Source of the DNA: Cellulomonas marina | Lineage (GTDB): Bacteria; Actinomycetota; Actinomycetes; Actinomycetales; Cellulomonadaceae | Direction of reading: 5' to 3' | DNA length: 64,000 nt | Assembly (NCBI RefSeq): GCF_900111925.1 | Contig: NZ_FOKA01000014.1 | Span: forward strand, 1 to 64,000 | Shown: piece after piece, positions 57,445-64,000 of the stretch | Layout of the letters: each line of letters begins with the position of its first letter | How positions within the stretch are numbered: the stretch's first letter is position 1 | The notes under the pieces: model-generated | What the model was told of the DNA's origin: nothing | The model's database searches: none | What the model saw: only the letters and a program-made list of their open reading frames with translations | Made by a program: the position numbers and the translations under genes

Positions 57445-58743
57445 ATGAGCGCCGACCAGATCACCCGCCCGTCGCTGCTCGACCAGAGCATCGGCGAGGT
57501 CGACCCCGAGATCGCCGCCGTCCTCGACGGGGAGCTCGCCCGCCAGCAGGACACCCTCGAGATGATCGCCAGCGAGAACTTCGTCCCGCGCGCGGTCCTC
57601 GAGGCGCAGGGGTCGGTCCTCACCAACAAGTACGCCGAGGGCTACCCGGGCCGGCGCTACTACGGCGGCTGCGAGCAGGTCGACGTCGCGGAGACCATCG
57701 CGATCGACCGCGCGAAGGCGCTGTTCGGCGCCGAGCACGCCAACGTCCAGCCGCACTCCGGCGCCACCGCCAACGCCGCGGTCCTGCACGCGCTCATCCG
57801 CGCAGGGGACAAGATCCTCGGCCTCGAGCTGGCCCACGGCGGCCACCTCACGCACGGCATGAAGATCAACTTCTCGGGCCGGCTCTACGACGTCGCCTCC
57901 TACGGCGTGGACCCGGACACGTTCCTCGTCGACATGGACAAGGTCCGCGAGGCGGCGCTCGAGCACCGCCCCGACGTCATCATCGGCGGCTGGTCCGCGT
58001 ACCCCCGCCAGCTCGACTTCGCGGCGTTCCGCTCCATCGCCGACGAGGTGGGCGCCAAGCTCTGGGTCGACATGGCGCACTTCGCCGGCCTCGTCGCCGC
58101 CGGGCTGCACCCCTCGCCCGTGCCGCACGCGGACGTCGTGTCCTCCACGGTGCACAAGACGATCGGCGGCCCGCGCTCGGGCTTCATCCTCTCGCGCGAG
58201 GAGCACGCGAAGAAGCTCGACTCCGCGGTCTTCCCCGGCCAGCAGGGCGGCCCGCTCATGCACGTCATCGCCGCCAAGGCCGTGGCGTTCAAGATCGCCG
58301 GCAGCGAGGCGTTCCGCGACCGCCAGGAGCGCACGCTCGAGGGCGCGCGGATCATCGCCGAGCGCCTGACCGCCCCCGAGGTGGCGCAGGCCGGCGTCTC
58401 GGTCCTCACCGGCGGCACGGACGTGCACCTCGTCCTCGTCGACCTGCGGCACTCCGAGCTGGACGGCCAGCAGGCGGAGGACCTCCTCCACGCCGTGGGC
58501 ATCACCGTGAACCGCAACGCCGTGCCGTTCGACCCGCGCCCCCCGCGCGTCACCTCCGGCCTGCGCATCGGCACGCCGGCACTGGCCACCCGCGGCTTCG
58601 ACGCCACGGCTTTCGCCGACGTCGCCGACGTCATCGCCACGGCGCTGACCCAGGGCGCGGGGGCCGACGTCGACGCGCTCAAGGCCCGCACGGCCCGGCT
58701 GGCGGAGCAGTACCCGCTGTACGCCGGCCTGCGCCAGTACTGA
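57445..58743 (+). CDS. glyA: Serine hydroxymethyltransferase
   Basis: A 432-residue PLP enzyme that makes glycine and 5,10-methylene-THF from serine. Seen: [26 protein letters not shown], the THF-binding [10 protein letters not shown] and the PLP lysine in [14 protein letters not shown] near residue 235. ATG 57445 has CAGGAGAG upstream. folD begins 12 bp after its stop, so both are controlled by the ZTP riboswitch. Confidence 0.98.
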   Translation: MSADQITRPSLLDQSIGEVDPEIAAVLDGELARQQDTLEMIASENFVPRAVLEAQGSVLTNKYAEGYPGRRYYGGCEQVDVAETIAIDRAKALFGAEHANVQPHSGATANAAVLHALIRAGDKILGLELAHGGHLTHGMKINFSGRLYDVASYGVDPDTFLVDMDKVREAALEHRPDVIIGGWSAYPRQLDFAAFRSIADEVGAKLWVDMAHFAGLVAAGLHPSPVPHADVVSSTVHKTIGGPRSGFILSREEHAKKLDSAVFPGQQGGPLMHVIAAKAVAFKIAGSEAFRDRQERTLEGARIIAERLTAPEVAQAGVSVLTGGTDVHLVLVDLRHSELDGQQAEDLLHAVGITVNRNAVPFDPRPPRVTSGLRIGTPALATRGFDATAFADVADVIATALTQGAGADVDALKARTARLAEQYPLYAGLRQY

Positions 58744-58755
58744 GCGGGCGGCGCC

Positions 58756-59637
58756 ATGACGGCACAGCTGCTGGACGGCACGGCCACGGCCGCGGCGATC
58801 AAGGCGGAGCTCACGGAGCGGGTCGCCGCGCTCGCGGCGCGGGGGGTCGTGCCCGGCCTGGGCACCCTGCTCGTGGGCGACGACCCCGGCTCGCGCTGGT
58901 ACGTCGCCGGCAAGCACAAGGACTGCGCGGAGGTCGGCATCGCCTCGCTGCGCGAGGACCTGCCGGCCGACGCCACGCAGGAGGACATCGAGGCCGCGGT
59001 GCGGCGCCTGAACGAGGACCCGGCCTGCACCGGGTTCATCGTCCAGCTCCCGCTGCCCGCGGGGATCGACACCCAGCGCGTCATCGAGCTCGTCGACCCC
59101 GCCAAGGACGCGGACGGGCTCCACCCGACGAACCTCGGCCGGCTCGTCCTGCGCGTGGCCGAGGACCTCGACTCACCGCTGCCCTGCACGCCGCACGGCA
59201 TCGTCGAGCTCGTCGAGCGGCACGGGATCTCCTGGCGCGGGGCCGAGGTCGTCGTGGTCGGGCGGGGGGTCACCGTGGGGCGCTCGATCGGGCTGCTGCT
59301 GACCCGCCGGGCGGTCAACGCCACCGTGACGCTGACGCACACCGGCACGCGGGACCTGGCGGGGCTCACGCGCCGGGCCGACGTGGTCGTCGCGGCGGCG
59401 GGCGTGCCGGGCATCGTCACCGCGGACATGGTGAAGCCGGGGGCGGTGGTCGTCGACGTGGGCGTGTCGCGCGCGACCGATCCCGGGACCGGGAAGAGCC
59501 GGGTCGTCGGGGACGTCGAGCCGGGCGTGCGCGAGGTCGCGGGCTGGGTCTCGCCCAACCCCGGCGGCGTGGGCCCGATGACCCGCGCGATGCTGCTGCG
59601 CAACGTCGTCGAGACCGCGGAGCGCGCGGCGCGCTGA
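58756..59637 (+). CDS. folD: Methylene-THF dehydrogenase / methenyl-THF cyclohydrolase
   Basis: A 293-residue bifunctional enzyme producing 10-formyl-THF from the methylene-THF made by glyA. Catalytic Tyr/Lys in [14 protein letters not shown] near residue 50, VQLPLPAG, the NADP motif [14 protein letters not shown], and the C-terminal [13 protein letters not shown]. It is downstream of glyA in the same riboswitch-controlled transcript. Confidence 0.97.
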   Translation: MTAQLLDGTATAAAIKAELTERVAALAARGVVPGLGTLLVGDDPGSRWYVAGKHKDCAEVGIASLREDLPADATQEDIEAAVRRLNEDPACTGFIVQLPLPAGIDTQRVIELVDPAKDADGLHPTNLGRLVLRVAEDLDSPLPCTPHGIVELVERHGISWRGAEVVVVGRGVTVGRSIGLLLTRRAVNATVTLTHTGTRDLAGLTRRADVVVAAAGVPGIVTADMVKPGAVVVDVGVSRATDPGTGKSRVVGDVEPGVREVAGWVSPNPGGVGPMTRAMLLRNVVETAERAAR

Positions 59638-59652
59638 CGACGGGCGGGGCGT

Positions 59653-59706
59653 GGGCGATGAGCGGGCGATGAGCGGGCGATGAGCGGGCGATGAGCGGGC
59701 GATGAG
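59653..59706. repeat. 11-bp tandem repeat (GGGCGATGAGC) after folD
   Basis: Four perfect copies and a nearly complete fifth in the noncoding gap between folD and the VOC gene. Each copy contains ATGA, but there are in-frame stops and no ribosome binding site, so it is not read as coding. Confidence 0.8.
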
Positions 59707-59779
59707 TCCGTGCCCCGCCCGCGGTCTGCCCCACCAGGACGGGACGCACGGGGCGTCCCGACGACGAGGGGAGCCCGCC

Positions 59780-60271
59780 ATGGGCAAGGTCCGTCCGCAC
59801 CTGTGGTTCGACCACGAGGCCGAGGAGGCCGCGACGTTCTACGCCGCGACGATCCCCGGGTCGAGGATCACGCACGTCAACCGCGCGCCGGAGGGCGTGC
59901 CGGGTGTCGAGGCCGGCGCGGCGTTCGTCGTCGAGCTCGAGCTCGACGGCATGCCGGTCACCTTCCTCAACGGCGGGCCGGGCCACCCGCAGACGGACGC
60001 GTTCAGCCTCGTCGTCGACTGCGCGGACCAGGCGGAGGTCGACCACTACTGGGCCGCGCTGACCGCCGACGGCGGTACCGAGGGCCAGTGCGGCTGGTGC
60101 CAGGACCGCTTCGGCGTGTGGTGGCAGGTCGTCCCGCGCGGCATGGAGGAGGTGCTCGCGGGCGACGACCCCGAGGGCACCCGGCGGGCGATGGGGGCGA
60201 TGTTCGGCATGCGCAAGCTGGACGTCGCGGCCCTGTGGGCGGCGTACCGCGGGGAGACGGCCACCGTCTGA
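59780..60271 (+). CDS. VOC-superfamily protein (PhnB-like)
   Basis: A 163-residue protein of the glyoxalase/bleomycin-resistance fold, PhnB/3-dmu-9_3-mt subfamily: RPHLWFDHEAEEAATFYAAT, ELELDGMPVTFLNGGP and DRFGVWWQVVPR. Such proteins are small metal-binding or metal-free lyases of unknown substrate. ATG 59780 follows GAGGGGAG. The frame is open upstream, but the extension covers the tandem repeat. Confidence 0.9.
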   Translation: MGKVRPHLWFDHEAEEAATFYAATIPGSRITHVNRAPEGVPGVEAGAAFVVELELDGMPVTFLNGGPGHPQTDAFSLVVDCADQAEVDHYWAALTADGGTEGQCGWCQDRFGVWWQVVPRGMEEVLAGDDPEGTRRAMGAMFGMRKLDVAALWAAYRGETATV

Positions 60272-60324
60272 GCCGGGCCCGGACGTCGCGGGGTCGTGTC
60301 GGTGCCCTGCGGCAGGATGTCCGG

Positions 60325-61110
60325 GTGCTGACCGTCGCCACCGTGAACGTCAACGGCATCCGTGCCGCCGCCCGCCGGGGCATGGGCCTCTGGCTCGACG
60401 AGCGCAAGCCCGACGTGCTGCTCCTCCAGGAGGTGCGCGGGTCCGACGAGGTGCTGACCGAGCACCTGCCGGGGGACTGGCACCTCGTGCACGAGGAGGG
60501 CGCGGCGAAGGGGCGGGCCGGCGTCGCGGTGGCGTCGCGGCTGCCCTTCACCGCGGTGCGCGTGGGGCTGGGCACCGACGTCCCCGGGGACGCCGGGCGC
60601 TGGGTCGAGGCCGACCTCGAGGCGCCCGGCGGCGCCCTCACCGTCGTCTCGGCGTACCTGCACTCCGCGACCGTCGGGACCCCGTCGCTCGACGAGAAGT
60701 ACGCCTACCTCGAGGTCGTGACCGTCCGGATGGCGCAGCTGGCCGACGCGACGGCGCTCGTCGGCGGCGACCTCAACATCGCCCATCGGGAGGTGGACCT
60801 CAAGAACTGGAAGGGCAACCTGAAGAGCGCGGGCTTCCTGCCCGAGGAGCGCGCGTACCTGGACCGGTGGTTCGACGACCTCGGCTGGCGCGACCTGGGC
60901 CGGGACCTCGGCGGGCCGGGGCCGGGGCCGTACACGTGGTGGTCCTGGCGGGGTAAGGCGTACGACAACGACGCCGGGTGGCGGATCGACTACCAGCTCG
61001 GCTCGCCGGATCTCGCCCGCCGGGCCGTCCGCGCGCAGGTGGACCGGGCCGCGACCTACGCGGAGCGCTTCTCCGACCACGCCCCGCTCGTCGTGGAGTA
61101 CGACCTGTAG
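60325..61110 (+). CDS. Exodeoxyribonuclease III family DNA repair enzyme
   Basis: A 261-residue AP endonuclease/exonuclease (EEP fold). TVATVNVNGIRAA at the N-terminus with the metal Asn, LLLQEV with the metal Glu, GDLNIAHREVDLKN, WRIDYQLGS and the final SDHAPLVVEYDL with catalytic His. It acts on abasic sites and 3' ends. GTG 60325 is 6 nt after CAGGAT; the frame is open far upstream but unsupported. Confidence 0.93.
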   Translation: MLTVATVNVNGIRAAARRGMGLWLDERKPDVLLLQEVRGSDEVLTEHLPGDWHLVHEEGAAKGRAGVAVASRLPFTAVRVGLGTDVPGDAGRWVEADLEAPGGALTVVSAYLHSATVGTPSLDEKYAYLEVVTVRMAQLADATALVGGDLNIAHREVDLKNWKGNLKSAGFLPEERAYLDRWFDDLGWRDLGRDLGGPGPGPYTWWSWRGKAYDNDAGWRIDYQLGSPDLARRAVRAQVDRAATYAERFSDHAPLVVEYDL

Positions 61111-61128
61111 AGGTCGTGCCCTGACGGG

Positions 61129-62343
61129 TCAGTAGCGGATCGCGTCGATGACCTTGACGCGGACCGCGACGACGGCCGGGATGAGGCCCGCCAGGGCACC
61201 GACGCCCGTCGCGGCCGCCATGCCGACGAGCGCGGCCGACACCGGGAACGGCGGCATCTCCTGGATGGCCCCGCCGAACACGCGGTCCACCGGCACGGAC
61301 TTGATGATCGCCACGGCGAGCACCACGCCGACCGCTCCGGCGACGACGGTCGCCACGACCGACTCCATGAGCACGCCGAAGAACACCCGCCCCGAGGTGG
61401 CGCCGAAGGACCGGCGGATGCCGATCTCGCGGATGCGGTAGCGGACGGTCACGAGCGCGATGTTCACCAGGCCGAGGCCGCCGAGCAGCAGCGCGAAGGC
61501 GCCGACCCCGATGCCCACCCAACGGGCGGCGCCGTCGATGTCGAAGGTCTCGCCCCAGCCGCGGTTGTCGCTGACGTCCACCTGCAGGCCCGGCACGGCG
61601 GCGGCCATGTCGCGGGAGATCCGGGCGCCCAGCTCGTCGGCCATGTCGGCGGGCACCCACACGGACAGGGTCGGCGGCCCGCCGCCCCAGGCCGGGTTGG
61701 CGGTGCCGTACCAGTGCGCGAGCTGGTCGTAGAGGACCATCGCGAACGGCTCGGGGTTCTCGTACCCCTCGTCCATGACGCCGATGACCGTGGCGCGCAC
61801 CGGGTCCGTGCGGCCCAGCAGGACGGTGGGGTGGTCCGCCACGCGGGCCCCGACGCGGTCGAGGAAGGCCTCGTTGACCACCAGCGTCGGCGCGTAGGCC
61901 TGCGCGTCGGCGGCCGTGAACCACCGGCCCTCGGTGATCGGGATGCGCTGCAGGACCCCGGCCGCCGGGTCGACGGCCCGCACGCCGATGTCCTGCACGC
62001 CGCTGCCGGGGAAGCGGATGGGCGCGCCCGTCCACAGGTCCCGCGTCGACCAGGTGAGCCCGTAGCGGGCCAGGGTCTCGGCGTAGGCGGCGTCGACGCG
62101 GGCGTTGTCCTCCTCGGTCGTGGCGCCGGTCATCGACCACGCGCTCACCATGAGCGTGACCTGCCGGCCGGACTGCCGGTCCGTCTGCTCGGCGAAGGCC
62201 TGCTTGAGCATCGCCACCGCCGCGGTGACCCCGGTGATGGCCGTGACGGCCACGGCGACGCCCACGAGGGCGAGCAGCACGCGCAGCCGGTGGATGCGCA
62301 GCTCCTGCCACGCCTCGACGACGGTGCTGACGAGGCCGGTCAC
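61129..62343 (-). CDS. MacB/FtsX-type ABC permease
   Basis: A 404-residue permease with four helices (about 20-42, 285-308, 335-360, 375-397) and a large extracytoplasmic MacB-PCD domain between the first two. The cytoplasmic motif VRYRIREIGIRRSFGATSGRVF is typical of MacB/FtsX proteins. GTG 62343 overlaps the ATPase stop (GTGA). With the ATPase and adaptor upstream it forms a MacAB-like system that moves substrates from outside the membrane or acts as a mechanotransmitter. Confidence 0.92.
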   Translation of the reverse strand: MTGLVSTVVEAWQELRIHRLRVLLALVGVAVAVTAITGVTAAVAMLKQAFAEQTDRQSGRQVTLMVSAWSMTGATTEEDNARVDAAYAETLARYGLTWSTRDLWTGAPIRFPGSGVQDIGVRAVDPAAGVLQRIPITEGRWFTAADAQAYAPTLVVNEAFLDRVGARVADHPTVLLGRTDPVRATVIGVMDEGYENPEPFAMVLYDQLAHWYGTANPAWGGGPPTLSVWVPADMADELGARISRDMAAAVPGLQVDVSDNRGWGETFDIDGAARWVGIGVGAFALLLGGLGLVNIALVTVRYRIREIGIRRSFGATSGRVFFGVLMESVVATVVAGAVGVVLAVAIIKSVPVDRVFGGAIQEMPPFPVSAALVGMAAATGVGALAGLIPAVVAVRVKVIDAIRY

Positions 62344-63209
62344 GGTCCGACCACCGGGCTCGTGACCTCGGTGCGGGCGGCATCCGGTGCCGCTGCCGGC
62401 GGCGCGGCGGGCACCGACGGCGCGAGCACCGGCGGCAGGCTGCGCCCGGACGCGTCGTGCGTGCGCTCGGCCAGGTCCACCGGCACGTCGCCGACCCACT
62501 CGGTGACGCGCCCCGGCTCGCCGAGGCTCACGGGGACGAGCACGCCGTCGGCCAGCCGGTAGCAGCGCTGGGCGCGCGCGGCCACGGACAGGTCGTGCGT
62601 GATGGTGACCAGCGCCGCCCCGGTGTCGGCGGCGACCTCGTCGAGCAGGTCCATGACGCTGGCGCCCGTCTCGACGTCGAGGGCGCCGGTGGGCTCGTCG
62701 GCGAGGATGACGCGCGGGCCGCGCACGAGGGCGCGGGCGATGGCGACGCGCTGCTGCTCACCGCCGGACAGCTTCTCCGGCATCGTCTCCAACCGGTCGC
62801 CCAGGCCGACGCGCTCGAGCATCGCGGCGGCCAGCGAGGTGCGCCGCCAGAACTGGCGACCCGGCGCGTACATGAGCGGCGCGACGACGTTCTCCAGCGC
62901 GGTGCGCCCCGGCAGCAGGTTGAACTGCTGGAAGACGAAGCCGAAGTCGCGCCCGCGCCGCTTCGTCCGGGTGCGCGACGAGAGCCGGCCGATGGGCACG
63001 CCGTCCAGCAGGTACTGGCCCTCGGTGGGGGAGTCGAGCAGCCCGAGGATGTTGAGCAGCGTCGACTTGCCGGTGCCGGAGCGCCCGACGACGGACACGT
63101 GCTCGCCCGTGTCGACCGCCAGGTCCACGCCGCGCAGGATGTGCAGGCGTCGGTCGTCGGGCAGCAGGACCGAGCGCGTGACGCCGGTCAGCTCCAGGAG
63201 CGCGCTCAT
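62340..63209 (-). CDS. MacB/LolD-type ABC ATPase
   Basis: A 289-residue ATPase: Walker A GRSGTGKST near 42, Q-loop FVFQQFNLL, signature LSGGEQQRVAIARAL, Walker B ILADEPTGALD, H-loop TITHDL. The ~60-residue Pro/Ala-rich tail is extra. ATG 63209 overlaps the adaptor's stop (ATGA), so adaptor, ATPase and permease are one coupled operon on the minus strand. Confidence 0.94.
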   Translation of the reverse strand: MSALLELTGVTRSVLLPDDRRLHILRGVDLAVDTGEHVSVVGRSGTGKSTLLNILGLLDSPTEGQYLLDGVPIGRLSSRTRTKRRGRDFGFVFQQFNLLPGRTALENVVAPLMYAPGRQFWRRTSLAAAMLERVGLGDRLETMPEKLSGGEQQRVAIARALVRGPRVILADEPTGALDVETGASVMDLLDEVAADTGAALVTITHDLSVAARAQRCYRLADGVLVPVSLGEPGRVTEWVGDVPVDLAERTHDASGRSLPPVLAPSVPAAPPAAAPDAARTEVTSPVVGP

Positions 63210-64000
63210 CCGCCGCACACCGCCGGGTCGTACTGCGACGGGTCGGCGCAGTCGACGGCCGCGTCGGCCACCGGGATGAACTGCAGCACGTGCTCGCCGG
63301 GCTCCAGGCCACCCGTGACCTGGACCATCTCGCCGTCGGTGAGCCCGAGGGCGACCTGCCGCAGCTCGCCCTCCGGGGCCGCGTCCGTGACGACCCAGAC
63401 GTTGCCGTTCTGCACCGAGCCCTGCACGGCGGTCACGGGGACGACGACGCCGTCGGCCTGCCCGTTGGTGATCTCCAGGTCCGCGCCGAGGCCGGCGAAC
63501 GCGGTGACGCCGGCGGGCACGGCGCACGTGACGGTCCCGGACGCCGTCGTGCCGTCGGGGCTCGTCGCGACGCCCGTGCCGGCGCCGCCGGCGTCCGTGC
63601 CGGTCCCGGTGCCGCCGGCCGCGGCGCCGATCCGCATTCCGGTGCAGGTGAACGGCGCGGGCCCGCCCTTGAGCGTGACCTGGGCCTCCGTCGGGGCGTT
63701 GACGAGGCGGTACTGCTGCTCGGGCGTGAGCGTGCCCGTGACCGACAGGGTGCCGGGGGTGACGCTCGCGACGACGTCCCCGATGGCGACCTCCTGCCCG
63801 ACGAGCACCGGCAGCGTGAGGGTCCCGCCGACGGGCACCGTGATCGTCGTCGTCGTGACCTTCGGGGCGCGCTCGGTGACGGTCTGCTCCCCGGTGGTGG
63901 GGTCGGTCGTGACGACCGGCTCCTGCGGCGTCTCCGTCCGGATCTGCACGATCCCGGCATCGGGCCCGACGCCGACGCCGTCCGTCGCCAGGAGCTTGGC
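63206..64000 (-). CDS. MacA/HlyD-like membrane-fusion or adaptor protein (5' end beyond window)
   Basis: The C-terminal 264 residues or so of a secreted adaptor; the start lies beyond 64000. Seen: a barrel-like segment with GTLTLPVLVGQEVAIGDVVASV, a Gly/Thr-rich insertion, VVPVTAVQGSVQNGNVWVV (usual in RND/MacA adaptors) and LGLTDGEMVQVTGGLEPGEHVL. Four Cys occur, including two near the end (DCADPSQYDPAVCGG), as expected outside the membrane. It is first in the operon with the ATPase and permease. Confidence 0.85.
   Translation of the reverse strand, partial: AKLLATDGVGVGPDAGIVQIRTETPQEPVVTTDPTTGEQTVTERAPKVTTTTITVPVGGTLTLPVLVGQEVAIGDVVASVTPGTLSVTGTLTPEQQYRLVNAPTEAQVTLKGGPAPFTCTGMRIGAAAGGTGTGTDAGGAGTGVATSPDGTTASGTVTCAVPAGVTAFAGLGADLEITNGQADGVVVPVTAVQGSVQNGNVWVVTDAAPEGELRQVALGLTDGEMVQVTGGLEPGEHVLQFIPVADAAVDCADPSQYDPAVCGG

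Overview
This 64 kb window is very GC-rich chromosomal DNA from an actinomycete. GUG starts are common, and many genes appear to be leaderless, with a TANNNT-like -10 box about 6 nt before the start codon. The gene content (phosphoketolase shunt, SURF1, DUF3817-guaA, DUF3017, DUF6350, class F sortase, ChvE-type sugar transporter) fits Micrococcales, and I would guess Cellulomonadaceae or a relative. That placement is inference from gene content, not a database match. I saw no tRNA, rRNA or CRISPR array.

The first ~3 kb are an accessory island with lower GC and less biased third codon positions. It holds a truncated IS256-type transposase, several very small two-helix membrane-protein genes and broken gene ends. 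A 308-bp unit occurs twice with no difference that I could find; each copy encodes the same 58-residue membrane protein. A 13-bp motif recurs at the unit edges.

From about 3 kb the core chromosome begins. 3-10 kb: a GNAT enzyme and the minus-strand xfp-pta-ackA set (phosphoketolase, phosphotransacetylase, acetate kinase: xylulose-5-P or fructose-6-P to acetate plus ATP). 10-19.5 kb: SURF1, a heterodimeric ABC exporter with complementary degenerate ATP sites, DUF3817-guaA, a DJ-1/PfpI protein, a GT4 glycosyltransferase and a DUF4232 lipoprotein. 19-26 kb: a membrane GGDEF-EAL protein and a divergent PspC/LiaF-like versus PspC-histidine kinase/response regulator locus (probable envelope-stress sensing). 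26-32 kb: a surface locus with class F sortase, DUF4397 protein and two glycosyltransferase-like proteins.

32-46.5 kb: pcrA, sucCD, DUF6350, purN, ZTP riboswitch-purH, an FAD reductase, DUF3017, an aquaporin and icd. 46.5-54 kb: the chvE-mmsA-mmsB sugar transporter, a ROK regulator, an orphan second sugar ATPase and a HAD phosphatase. 54-60 kb: a frameshifted DMT transporter, purU, a GNAT enzyme, a second ZTP riboswitch, glyA and folD. 60-64 kb: a VOC protein, exonuclease III and a MacB-type ABC/FtsX/adaptor set running off the right edge. Purine and one-carbon genes (purN, purH, purU, glyA, folD) recur across 39-60 kb, and two of their transcripts carry ZTP riboswitches that would sense 10-formyl-THF shortage.
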